A DNA stretch of 64,000 bases from JALYUM01 sp036688685 (lineage in GTDB: Bacteria > Pseudomonadota > Gammaproteobacteria > Burkholderiales > Burkholderiaceae_D), in NCBI RefSeq assembly GCF_036688685.1, contig NZ_JAQQPS010000026.1, positions 17,004 to 81,003 of the forward strand, read 5' to 3'. This document shows, piece after piece, positions 18,184 to 26,850 of the stretch. Positions within the stretch are counted from its first letter, which is position 1, and every line of letters starts with the position of its first letter. The translations under genes were made by a program, and so were the position numbers. Under the pieces are notes generated by a model, which saw only the letters and a list, made by a program, of their open reading frames with translations, was not told the DNA's origin and did not search any database.

Positions 18184-18912
18184 TTACCAGCTGACCTTGT
18201 CGAGCTGCTCGAACAGGTCGCGGAACACCACCTTGATGCGCTGTTTTTCCATGACATTGAACTTGTCGCTGGCGCGTACTTCTTCCATCGTCAATCGTGC
18301 GATGTTCATCTTCTTGATATCGGCGCCGAAGGTGTCGGCATTGCGCTGGCTGAGCACCACGCGGCCGACCACGCGCGCTGCGTACTCGGAGTAGGTCAGC
18401 GAGTCGGTGAATTGCTTGCCGCTGGCCGATTGCAACAGGCCAAAATGCTGGTTTTCCCACAACACCAGCGGGACCTTGGTCGCTTTCGCGGTGGTGGTGA
18501 AACCGGTGGCCGTGTCGTGCAAGGTGTCGCCGCCGCCGACGATCACGTGGATGTACACTTTTCGGCCCGCTTCCTTGAGCATGTCGAAGCAGTCGTTCTC
18601 CAGCAAATACGCCATCAGCGGCGAGAAGGTGTTGGCGCCGTTGTCAATGACGCAATTGCCCTCTTCTTCGAGCAGGTCGATCATCAGGGTGTCGAAGCGC
18701 TTCGGATCGATGGTGCGGGTATCGGTCATCACGGGCACGTGGCGCACGTTCATGGCCTTGTAGCGCGAGAAGGTCGGGTTTTCCTGGTCGGTGTCGTAGC
18801 AGCGCAGCGGCTGCGTGTCCTGGCCGGCCATCCACTGGGCCAGGATGGTCGACACCAGCGTCTTGCCGATGCCGCCTTTGCCCTGCAAAATGAAATGTAC
18901 CGTGTTGTGCAT
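18184..18912 (-). CDS. TraL-like P-loop ATPase (IncP conjugation type)
   Basis: A 242-aa ParA/MinD-type ATPase. The Walker A deviates as LQGKGGIGKT, and the segment CYDTDQENPTFSRYKAMNVRHV resembles IncP TraL. Other features are DTLMIDLLEEEGNCVIDNGA and VHVIVGGGDTL-like strands. No transmembrane segment or signal peptide. GGAG precedes the ATG by 5 bases. It lies between a secreted phosphoesterase gene and the TraM-like gene. A role in chromosome-encoded transfer, positioning or regulation is possible but unproven. Confidence 0.65.
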   Translation of the reverse strand: MHNTVHFILQGKGGIGKTLVSTILAQWMAGQDTQPLRCYDTDQENPTFSRYKAMNVRHVPVMTDTRTIDPKRFDTLMIDLLEEEGNCVIDNGANTFSPLMAYLLENDCFDMLKEAGRKVYIHVIVGGGDTLHDTATGFTTTAKATKVPLVLWENQHFGLLQSASGKQFTDSLTYSEYAARVVGRVVLSQRNADTFGADIKKMNIARLTMEEVRASDKFNVMEKQRIKVVFRDLFEQLDKVSW

Positions 18913-18932
18913 CGTTGCTCCGAAGTTGATTG

Positions 18933-19811
18933 CTAATGACAGCTGGCCGTGCCGTGATCGGGCAAGGCGCCGTTGTCCGGCCCCGCGCGCGCGGCCGGCA
19001 GGAAGGTCCAGGCGTAGCCGTCGTCCATCAGGCGCACGCGCAGCACGCCGGTGACGTTGCTGTCACGCGCCTCGCTGTGCGGCTGGAAAAAAATGAACGG
19101 CGTCGCATAGGCGCCGCCCGTGCCGACCACGAACTGGCGCATGCCACGCGCCTGGTCGAGCTTGCCGTTGGCGTCTTGCGGCGCAAACCGCTCATATTCA
19201 TGGTCGTGCCCGGACAGCACCAGTTCGGCGCCGGCGTCGTACAACAGTTGCCACGCCGCGCGCATGCGCCGGTCCGGACGATGCCCACCAGAACTATACA
19301 GGGGCACGTGCCAGTACGCGAGGGTGCAGCGTGCGGGATGGCGCGCCAGGTCGTCTTTCAGCCACGCCAGCTGGGCCTCGGCCGCGGCGCCGGTGACCTG
19401 GCTGTTCAGGGAAATCACGTGCCAGCTGCCCAGTTCGACGCTGTAGTGGCCGGGTCCGGCGCGCGCGCCGAAATAGTCGAAATACGCTTGGGCGCCGGGC
19501 GTGGCGTACTCGTGGTTACCGGGCGTGGGCCAGGTGCGCTCCTTGAAGCGGCCCCAGGTGGGCTCGTAGCAGGCGCTAAATTCGCCCGCGGCGCCAACCG
19601 GGTAGGTGTGGTCGCCCAGGGTCAGCACCGCGGCGTTCCTGTCCTGGGCCAGCGCGCCGGCCACCAGGTCGGCGCTGCCGGCCGCGCCCGACCAGCGCGG
19701 ATCCCGGCCGGCGCAGCGGGCGATGTCGCCGGCTGCGTAGATGGTATACGTGGTCGCGCTCACGGGCGCCGCGCCGATCAGCCAGGCGGCAACAACGGCG
19801 CTACGCCACAA
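18933..19811 (-). CDS. Secreted metallophosphoesterase
   Basis: Calcineurin-like phosphoesterase of about 292 aa. The metal-site motifs are AAGDIARC (D), LGDHTYP (GDxx), TPGNHEY (GNHE), YWHVPLYSSGGH and LSGHDHEYERF (GHDH). A TTG at 19811 gives a good signal peptide (WRSAVVAAWLIGAAPVSA then TTYTIYAAGD), so I take it as the start; it overlaps the end of pncC by 11 bases. The open frame extends further upstream but has no signal there. The family resembles purple acid phosphatase-like enzymes; substrate unknown. Confidence 0.75.
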   Translation of the reverse strand: MWRSAVVAAWLIGAAPVSATTYTIYAAGDIARCAGRDPRWSGAAGSADLVAGALAQDRNAAVLTLGDHTYPVGAAGEFSACYEPTWGRFKERTWPTPGNHEYATPGAQAYFDYFGARAGPGHYSVELGSWHVISLNSQVTGAAAEAQLAWLKDDLARHPARCTLAYWHVPLYSSGGHRPDRRMRAAWQLLYDAGAELVLSGHDHEYERFAPQDANGKLDQARGMRQFVVGTGGAYATPFIFFQPHSEARDSNVTGVLRVRLMDDGYAWTFLPAARAGPDNGALPDHGTASCH

Positions 19812-20298
19812 AGCGCAATAAACCCTGCAGCGCGTGGCGCACCGATTGTTCGCGCACAGCCAGGCGGTCGCCGGCAAACACCAGACGCTCGGTGTGGACC
19901 GCATTTTTCGTCGCCCAGCCAAAACAGACGGTGCCGACCGGCTTGCCCGGGACCGCGCCGGTGGGGCCGGCAATGCCGGTGGTCGACAAGGCGACGCTGG
20001 CGTTGCTGTTGCGCAGCGCGCCTTGCGCCATGGCGGCGGCGACTTCTTCGCTGACCGAGCCGAATTGCGCGATCAGGGCGTCCGGCACCTCCAGCAATTC
20101 GGTTTTCGACGCGTTCGAATACACGACGAAACCGCAGTCGAACCAGCTGGTCGAGCCGGCGATGTCGGTGATGGCCTGGGACACGCCCCCGCCCGTGCAC
20201 GATTCGGCCGTGGCCAGCACCTGGCCGGTGGCCTGCAGCACCTGCCCGGCGCTGGCGGCGAGGTCAAAAATGTCGTTGGTGGTCTGTTCGGTAGTCAC
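19801..20298 (-). CDS. pncC: CinA-family nicotinamide-nucleotide amidohydrolase
   Basis: A 165-aa single-domain CinA C-terminal type protein (PncC/YgaD), which deamidates nicotinamide mononucleotide to nicotinic acid mononucleotide in pyridine nucleotide salvage. ATAESCTGGGVSQAITDIAGSTSWFD is the family signature, with the later STTGIAGPTGAVPGKPVGTV. The start is GTG, preceded by AAGGAG. It heads a minus-strand series pncC, phosphoesterase, TraL-like, TraM-like, cation efflux gene, with overlaps or short gaps. Confidence 0.88.
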   Translation of the reverse strand: MTTEQTTNDIFDLAASAGQVLQATGQVLATAESCTGGGVSQAITDIAGSTSWFDCGFVVYSNASKTELLEVPDALIAQFGSVSEEVAAAMAQGALRNSNASVALSTTGIAGPTGAVPGKPVGTVCFGWATKNAVHTERLVFAGDRLAVREQSVRHALQGLLRFVA

Positions 20299-20533
20299 AC
20301 TGCGCTCCTTGTTCGATGCGAAATAAGGCGAAAAGCCTTGTCCTCAGAGCTACTTTACCAGTGAATCCACCACCCGTCCCCAATAAAAAGAGTTGAATAT
20401 AATCAATGGCTTGCAATCCAGCGATGAGAACTTCCCTGTCAAGACGTGCGCCCTATTTACCCGCGCTGGTGCTATCGTGCAGTTGCCGGCGCTGGCACGC
20501 TGCCGGTGCATTTTTCCATGATTTAGGAGCGAC

Positions 20534-20599
20534 ATGCGGGTAGCTGCGTTTGCATGTGAAGAAGTTTGTTTCAGGGCGGGACATGATCGACCAGAATGA
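20534..20599 (+). CDS. Possible 21-codon leader peptide
   Basis: An ATG with a near-ideal ribosome-binding site (TTTAGGAGCGAC) opens a short frame encoding MRVAAFACEEVCFRAGHDRP and one more residue. It ends 14 bases inside the next gene's coding start (ATG at 20583), whose own site is weaker. It may couple translation of the downstream regulator. It could be fortuitous. Confidence 0.3.
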   Translation: MRVAAFACEEVCFRAGHDRPE

Positions 20600-23171
20600 C
20601 ATCCACCAGGCGCGCATCCTGCTGGTCGATGCCGATGCTGCGGCGCGCCAGTCGTTGGCCGCGTTGTTGGGCGCGAGCGGCTACGTGGCCGTCACGGGTA
20701 CGGGGGACGGGCGCGCCGTCGCCGCGCTGCATGGTGCCACGCCGTTCGACCTGATCGTGCTCGATCTGGACCTGGACCTGGGCCTGCCCGGCTTCGATGG
20801 CTTCTCCGTCATGGCCGCCTTGCGCGAACCCGGCCTGCACACCTGGCTGCCGGTGCTGGCGATCACCCAAAATGCCGCCTTGAAGCAGCGGGCGGTGGAA
20901 GCCGGGGCGCGCGATTTTCTCGACAAGCCTTTCGACCCGGTAGAGGTGCTCACGCGTGTCCACAATGTGCTGGAAGTGCGCCTGCTGCACCGCGAAGCGC
21001 ACGATTACGGCGCCCACATGGAGCAGACCGTGCGCGACCGTACGGCCGAGCTGGAGCGCTTTCGCGGCGCCATGGACGCCACCGCCGACGCCATCTTCCT
21101 GATCGACACGCGCAGCATGGCCATCGTCGACGCCAGCGAGGGCGCCTGCCGCATGCTGGGCTACCGGCGCGACGAATTGCTGCGCCTCGACCCGGTCAAG
21201 CTCGGCATGGCCAAGCCCGACGAGCTCGCACGCCATGCGCGTCCGCGCAGCCCGCTGCGCGAACAGGACGTGATCGAGACCGAATTGCTGCGCGCCGACG
21301 GCACTGGCGCGGTGCCGGTGGAAATCAGCTGGCAGTTGCAACCGGCGCCCGGCAGCGCCATGCTGATTGCCGTGGCACGTGACATCAGCGAGCGCCAGCA
21401 GGCCCAGCAGCGGCTGAAGCACCTGGCCAGTTACGATGCCCTGACCGGCTTGCCCAACCGGCGCCTGTTTTTCCAGAACCTGCGCGACGCCGTCGAACTG
21501 GCCCAGGACAAGCACTGGCGCGTGGGCGTGCTGTTCCTCTCGCTCGACCGCTTCAAGAGCATCAACGATTCGCTGGGTGCGGCAACCGGCGACGAATTGC
21601 TGCGCCAGTTCAGCACCCGGCTGGTCAATTGCGTGCACCTGCGCGACACCGTGGGGCGCCTGGGCGGCGACGAATTTGCGCTCATCCTGACGATGCCGCG
21701 CGACCAGCAGGAAGCGGCGCAGGTGGCCAACGAAGTGCGCGACGCGCTGCGCGCGCCGTTCGACCTGCACGGCCAGCAAGCCATGCTGACCGCCTCGATC
21801 GGCATCGCCATGTATCCGGACGACGCCACCGATCCCGGCACCCTCGTCAAGTATGCCGACACGGCCATGGTGCGCGCACGCGAAGCGGGCCGCGACGGTT
21901 ACCGCTTTTTTACCAGCGGCATGAACGTGCAGGTGCTGGCGCGGCTCGACCTGGAACTGGCGCTGCGCGACGCGCTGGCGCTGGACCAGTTCGTGCTGCA
22001 CTACCAGCCCAAGCTGAACCTGAACACCGGCCGCATCAGCGGCGTCGAGGCGCTGCTGCGCTGGAACCGGCCCGGCTACGGCCTGGTCTATCCGGTCCAG
22101 TTCGTGTCGATCCTGGAAGAAACCGGCATGGTGGTGCGGGTCGGCGACTGGATCATCGATACGGCTTGCCGCCAGATCGCCGCCTGGGGCAAGGAGGGCG
22201 TGACCGACCTGCGCGTGGCAGTCAACGTGTCGAGCCGCCAGTTCGTCGAGGGTGACCTGGAAGGCGCCATCCGCGCTGCGCTGGGGCGGCACCAGATCGA
22301 CCCGTGCATGCTGGAACTGGAGCTGACCGAAAGCGCGCTGATGTCGCATGCCGAGCACACCATCGAAGTGCTGGGGCGCTTGAAGGCACTCGGCATCACG
22401 ATTGCCATCGACGATTTCGGCACCGGCTATTCGTCGCTGGCGTATTTAAAACGCTTCCCGATCGACAAGCTGAAAATCGATATCGCGTTTGTGCGCGACA
22501 TCACCACCAACCCGGACGACGCCGCCATCGCGCTGGCCATCATCAGCATGGCGCACAGCCTGCACATGCAGGTGGTGGCCGAGGGCGTCGAGTCGCGCGC
22601 CCAGATGGCGTATCTGCGCCGCAACCGCTGTGACGACATCCAGGGCTTTCACTATTCGCGCGCGCTGCCGGCGGCCGAACTGGCGCACCTGGTGCGCGAC
22701 AACGCCGAACGGCCCGAAGCGCCCGCCACCAACGACGGCAACCTGCAAACGGTGCTGGTGGTGGACAACGACGTGAGCGTGCTGGCGTCGCTGCACCGCC
22801 TGTTCCGGCGCGACGGCTACCGCGTGCTGACGGCCGCATCGCCCGCCGAGGCCTTCGAATTGCTGGCCCTGTATCCGGTGCAGGTGATTCTGTGCGACCA
22901 GCGCCTGCCAGCCATGAGCGGCACCGAATTGCTCAGCAAGGTCAAGGACATGTATCCGGACACGGTGCGCATCATCCTGTCGGGCGACACCCGCATCGAC
23001 GAAGTACTCGACGCCATCAACCGCGGCGCCATCGACCGCTTCTACACCAGGCCGCTGGTCGACGCCGAACTGCGCGAACACCTGCGCCAGGCGTTCCAGC
23101 ACTATTGGGCGGTGCACGATCCGTTTGACGACCGCAAGCGGCCACGGCTGGAGGCGCCGGCCGCGGCCTAA
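20583..23171 (+). CDS. Cyclic-di-GMP signalling protein REC-PAS-GGDEF-EAL-REC
   Basis: An 862-aa cytoplasmic protein. Order: receiver (about 8-125), coiled coil, PAS (about 155-270), GGDEF with intact GGDEF in GRLGGDEFALIL, EAL with VEALLRWNRP, IDDFGTGYSSLAYLKRFPID and VVAEGVE, and a second receiver (about 730-845) with CDQRLPAMSG. Both cyclase and phosphodiesterase motifs look intact, so it may make or degrade c-di-GMP. The phosphoacceptor loop of the first receiver carries an extra LDLD. ATG 20583 is preferred to an upstream TTG. Its stop overlaps the converging thiL stop by 4 bases. Confidence 0.9.
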   Translation: MIDQNDIHQARILLVDADAAARQSLAALLGASGYVAVTGTGDGRAVAALHGATPFDLIVLDLDLDLGLPGFDGFSVMAALREPGLHTWLPVLAITQNAALKQRAVEAGARDFLDKPFDPVEVLTRVHNVLEVRLLHREAHDYGAHMEQTVRDRTAELERFRGAMDATADAIFLIDTRSMAIVDASEGACRMLGYRRDELLRLDPVKLGMAKPDELARHARPRSPLREQDVIETELLRADGTGAVPVEISWQLQPAPGSAMLIAVARDISERQQAQQRLKHLASYDALTGLPNRRLFFQNLRDAVELAQDKHWRVGVLFLSLDRFKSINDSLGAATGDELLRQFSTRLVNCVHLRDTVGRLGGDEFALILTMPRDQQEAAQVANEVRDALRAPFDLHGQQAMLTASIGIAMYPDDATDPGTLVKYADTAMVRAREAGRDGYRFFTSGMNVQVLARLDLELALRDALALDQFVLHYQPKLNLNTGRISGVEALLRWNRPGYGLVYPVQFVSILEETGMVVRVGDWIIDTACRQIAAWGKEGVTDLRVAVNVSSRQFVEGDLEGAIRAALGRHQIDPCMLELELTESALMSHAEHTIEVLGRLKALGITIAIDDFGTGYSSLAYLKRFPIDKLKIDIAFVRDITTNPDDAAIALAIISMAHSLHMQVVAEGVESRAQMAYLRRNRCDDIQGFHYSRALPAAELAHLVRDNAERPEAPATNDGNLQTVLVVDNDVSVLASLHRLFRRDGYRVLTAASPAEAFELLALYPVQVILCDQRLPAMSGTELLSKVKDMYPDTVRIILSGDTRIDEVLDAINRGAIDRFYTRPLVDAELREHLRQAFQHYWAVHDPFDDRKRPRLEAPAAA

Positions 23172-24139
23172 CTTGTGAAGTGGTCCCAGCCGCGCAGGCC
23201 AAGGTCAAGTGCCCGGCCAGCGCTGTCGACCCAGCGCAGGCCGGGCAGGGCGTCGATGGTGCCCACCCGCGTGACCGGCGTGGCGCAGGCCAGGCCGGCC
23301 TGCAGGATGGCCTGGCGCTGGTGCGGTGGCGCCGTGAAGCACAGCTCATAGTCGTCGCCGCCGGCCACCGTGAAGCGGCGCCGCAGCGCCTGATCTTGCG
23401 TGGCCAGCACGGGGCCGGCCGGCAGCGCGTCGGCGTCGAGCGTGGCGCCGACGTTCGAGGCCGCCAGGATGTGGCCCAGATCGCCGATCAGGCCATCGGA
23501 GATATCCAGCGCCGCGTGGGCCAGGCCGCCTTCGGCCAGCAACCGGCCCAGCGCCACGCGCGGCGTTGGCATGTGCATGCGCGGCGCGGCCAGGGCCAGT
23601 TGTTCCGGCGTCAGCGTCTGCTCGTGCCAGTAGGCGCCCAGCGCCAGGCGGGCGTCGCCCAGCGTGCCCGAGATCCAGACCTCGTCGCCCACCTGCGCTG
23701 CTGCGCGCCGCAGCGCCTGGCCGGGAGACAATTCGCCGAACACGGTGATGCAGATGGTCAGCGGTCCCTTGGTGGTGTCGCCGCCGATCAGTTCACAGCC
23801 GAATGCATCGGCGATGGCGAACAGGCCGGCACTAAAACCGGCCAGCCAGTCGCGCTTTGCTTCCGGCAGCGCCAGCGCCAGCGTGAAGGCGGTGGGACGC
23901 GCGCCCATCGCGGCCAGGTCGGACAGGTTCACGGCCAGACTTTTGTGGCCCAGCATGCGTGCGTCGGCCCCGGCGAAGAAGTGGCGGCCTTCCACCAGCA
24001 TGTCTGACGAAATGGCCATCTGGCGACCCGGCGTGGGTTGCAGCAGGGCGCAATCGTCGCCAATGCCGAGGACGGTGCTGGCGTGTCCAGGACGGGGGCG
24101 CTGGAAGTATTGTTTGATGAGGTCGAATTCGGAGAGCAT
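23168..24139 (-). CDS. thiL: Thiamine-monophosphate kinase
   Basis: ThiL, 323 aa, phosphorylates thiamine monophosphate to the active diphosphate cofactor. The start MLSEFDLIKQYFQRP, the metal loop GIGDDCALL, HKSLAVNLSDLAAMGA, FELIGGDTT-like segment CELIGGDTTKGP and ALDISDGLIGDLGHIL are the AIR-synthase/ThiL fold signatures. It converges with the GGDEF/EAL gene, the two stop codons overlapping, and is divergent from maeB. Confidence 0.93.
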   Translation of the reverse strand: MLSEFDLIKQYFQRPRPGHASTVLGIGDDCALLQPTPGRQMAISSDMLVEGRHFFAGADARMLGHKSLAVNLSDLAAMGARPTAFTLALALPEAKRDWLAGFSAGLFAIADAFGCELIGGDTTKGPLTICITVFGELSPGQALRRAAAQVGDEVWISGTLGDARLALGAYWHEQTLTPEQLALAAPRMHMPTPRVALGRLLAEGGLAHAALDISDGLIGDLGHILAASNVGATLDADALPAGPVLATQDQALRRRFTVAGGDDYELCFTAPPHQRQAILQAGLACATPVTRVGTIDALPGLRWVDSAGRALDLGLRGWDHFTS

Positions 24140-24260
24140 GCCCGATTTTAACGCCAGCGCAGCGTTTGCCCCGACCTTCGTAAAAATACCTACCGGGATG
24201 AAAGTTCCAGTCTGATAAAATCGCAGACCCCACCCCTTGGTTCAGGAAGGCTGTCAAAGC

Positions 24261-26576
24261 ATGGATTCGTCACCGGATAAAAAAGAAGAGCGTCGCCAGC
24301 AGTTGCGCGTTGCAGCACTCGAATACCACCAGTTCCCTACGCCTGGCAAGATCAGCGTCACGCCGACCAAGGGCTTGCTGAACCAGCGCGACCTGGCCCT
24401 GGCGTACTCGCCGGGCGTCGCTGCCCCATGCGAAGAAATCGTCAAGGACCCGGCCAACGCCTATAAATATACGGCGCGCGGCAACCTGGTCGCCGTCATC
24501 ACCAACGGCACCGCCGTGCTGGGCCTGGGTAACATCGGCCCGCTGGCCTCGAAGCCGGTGATGGAAGGCAAGGGCGTCCTGTTCAAGAAGTTTGCCGGCA
24601 TCGACGTGTTCGACATCGAGATCGCCGAGAACGACCCGGATAAACTGGTCGACATCATCGCCTCGCTGGAGCCGACCTTTGGCGGCGTCAATCTGGAAGA
24701 CATCAAGGCGCCGGAGTGCTTCTACATCGAGCGCCAGTTGCGCGAGCGGATGAAAATTCCGGTCTTCCACGATGACCAGCACGGCACCGCGATCATCGTC
24801 GGCGCGGCCATCCTGAACGGCATGAAAGTTGTCAACAAGGATATCAAAAACTGCAAGCTGGTGGTGTCGGGCGCGGGCGCCGCGGCGCTGGCCTGCCTCG
24901 ACCTGATCGTCGACTTGGGCTTCCCGATCGAAAACATCTTTGTGACCGACCTGGCCGGCGTGGTCTACACCGGCCGCGTCGAGCTGATGGATCCGGACAA
25001 GGCCCGCTTCGCCCAGGACACACCACTGCGCTCCCTGGCCGAAGTCATGCCGGGCGCCGATATTTTCCTCGGCCTGTCCGCCGGCGGCGTGCTGAAACCA
25101 GAGATGGTGATCGGGATGGCGCCGAATCCATTGATCATGGCCCTCGCCAACCCGCACCCGGAAATTTTGCCGGAAGAAGCCAAGGCCGTGCGCAGCGATG
25201 CCATCATTGCCACCGGGCGCTCGGACTATCCGAACCAGGTCAACAACGTCCTGTGCTTCCCCTACATTTTCCGCGGCGCCCTCGATTGCGGCGCCACCAC
25301 CATCACGCGCGAAATGGAAATTGCGGTGGTGCACGCGATTGCCGCCCTGGCCCACGCCGAGCAGTCGGATGTGGTTGCCACGACCTACGGCATCGCCAAT
25401 CTGTCGTTCGGCCCGGAATACCTGATCCCGATGCCGTTTGACCCGCGCCTGCTGATCCATATCGCGCCTGCGGTGGCCAAGGCCGCCGAGGATTCGGGCG
25501 TGGCAACGCGTCCGATCGCCGACCTGGAAGCCTACGCCGAGAGCCTGCAGCAATTTGTCTACCGCAGCGGCACCTTCATGAAGCCGCTGTTCCAGATCGC
25601 CAAGACCGCGCCGCCGGAAATGAAGCGCATCGTCTACGCTGAAGGCGAAGAAGAACGCATCCTGCGCGCCGTGCAAGTGGTGGTCGACGAAAAACTGGCG
25701 CGCCCGATCCTGGTCGGCCGTCCGGCCGTGCTCGCCGCGCGCATCGAAAAATTCGGCCTGCGCCTCAAAATGGGCGAGCATTTCGACGTCATCAATCCGG
25801 ACTTCGACGAGCGCTACCGCGACTACTGGCAGACCTATTTCGGCATCACCAACCGGAAAGGTGTGACGCAGGAAATGGCCAAGCTGGAAATGCGCCGCCG
25901 CCACACGCTGATCGGCGCGATGATGATCCACAAGGGCGACGCTGACGGCATGATTTGCGGCACCTTCGGCACCACCAACCTGCACCTGCATTACATCGAC
26001 CAGGTGCTGGGCATGCGCCCGGGCGCGAATGTATATGCGGCAATGAATTTCCTGATCATGCCGGACCGCCAGCTGGCGCTGGTCGACACCCACGTCAACG
26101 AAAACCCGACCGCCGAGCAACTGGCTGACATCACCATCCTGGCGGCCGAGGAAATGGAACGCTTCGGCATCCAGCCGCACGCCGCCTTGCTGTCGCACTC
26201 GAACTTTGGTTCGGCCAACAGCGAATCGGCCAAAAAGATGCGTGCCGCACTGGCACTGGTGCAGCAAAAGGCGCCAGGCCTGGAAGTCGATGGCGAGATG
26301 CACGGCGACGCGGCGCTGAATACGGCGCTGCGCAACAAGGTGATGCCGACCTCAACGCTGAAAAACGACGCGAATTTGCTGGTGATGCCGAATATGGATG
26401 CCGCCAACATTTCGTACAACCTGCTGAAAACCGCTGCCGGCAACGGCATCGCGATCGGCCCGGTGTTGCTCGGTTGCGCCAAGCCTGTGCACATCCTGAC
26501 GCCGTCGGCGACGGTGCGCCGCATCGTCAACATGACGGCGTTGTGCGTGGTGGATGCGGTCTCGCAGCGTCCGTAA
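24261..26576 (+). CDS. maeB: NADP-dependent malic enzyme (MaeB type)
   Basis: A 771-aa two-part enzyme that decarboxylates malate to pyruvate with NADP. The malic-enzyme part (about 1-430) shows YSPGVAAPCEEI, NGTAVLGLGNIGPLASKPVM, VFHDDQHGTAIIVGAA and the dinucleotide motif VVSGAGAAALACLDL. The C-terminal part (about 440-771) is a phosphotransacetylase-like domain (LIGAMMIHKGDADGMICGTF) considered regulatory. ATG 24261 has AGGAAGG upstream; an earlier in-frame TTG is less likely. A GGGGCGA/TCGCCCC hairpin without a T-tract follows the stop (26589-26611). Confidence 0.94.
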   Translation: MDSSPDKKEERRQQLRVAALEYHQFPTPGKISVTPTKGLLNQRDLALAYSPGVAAPCEEIVKDPANAYKYTARGNLVAVITNGTAVLGLGNIGPLASKPVMEGKGVLFKKFAGIDVFDIEIAENDPDKLVDIIASLEPTFGGVNLEDIKAPECFYIERQLRERMKIPVFHDDQHGTAIIVGAAILNGMKVVNKDIKNCKLVVSGAGAAALACLDLIVDLGFPIENIFVTDLAGVVYTGRVELMDPDKARFAQDTPLRSLAEVMPGADIFLGLSAGGVLKPEMVIGMAPNPLIMALANPHPEILPEEAKAVRSDAIIATGRSDYPNQVNNVLCFPYIFRGALDCGATTITREMEIAVVHAIAALAHAEQSDVVATTYGIANLSFGPEYLIPMPFDPRLLIHIAPAVAKAAEDSGVATRPIADLEAYAESLQQFVYRSGTFMKPLFQIAKTAPPEMKRIVYAEGEEERILRAVQVVVDEKLARPILVGRPAVLAARIEKFGLRLKMGEHFDVINPDFDERYRDYWQTYFGITNRKGVTQEMAKLEMRRRHTLIGAMMIHKGDADGMICGTFGTTNLHLHYIDQVLGMRPGANVYAAMNFLIMPDRQLALVDTHVNENPTAEQLADITILAAEEMERFGIQPHAALLSHSNFGSANSESAKKMRAALALVQQKAPGLEVDGEMHGDAALNTALRNKVMPTSTLKNDANLLVMPNMDAANISYNLLKTAAGNGIAIGPVLLGCAKPVHILTPSATVRRIVNMTALCVVDAVSQRP

Positions 26577-26850
26577 ATCGTGAAGGCCGGGGCGAGCGCA
26601 AAGTTCGCCCCAATTGACGCCAGGTTGAGACCGGTCATGAAGTTCAACATGCACGCGCACGGCCACATTATCAGACGTAACAATAGGTAAGGACGGCTGC
26701 CGCGGCCAGTTGACACCGCGATAATGCGACAATATTCAGACAAATTTGCACCATATATCGTGCATTTTTGATAATTAAAACGATGGCGCCGTCTGGTAGA
26801 CTTTCTGGTTGCCGTCCGGTCCAGTGGACGCACACCTTACTTACTATCCC

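Noticed and set aside
20571..22358. A 595-codon minus-strand open frame opposite the GGDEF/EAL gene
   Set aside because: His/Gln/Arg-rich shadow with no recognisable fold; the plus strand encodes five clear domains.
24270..26303. A 677-codon minus-strand open frame across maeB
   Set aside because: It mirrors the malic enzyme gene in a high-GC codon pattern and shows no domain; maeB itself is complete.
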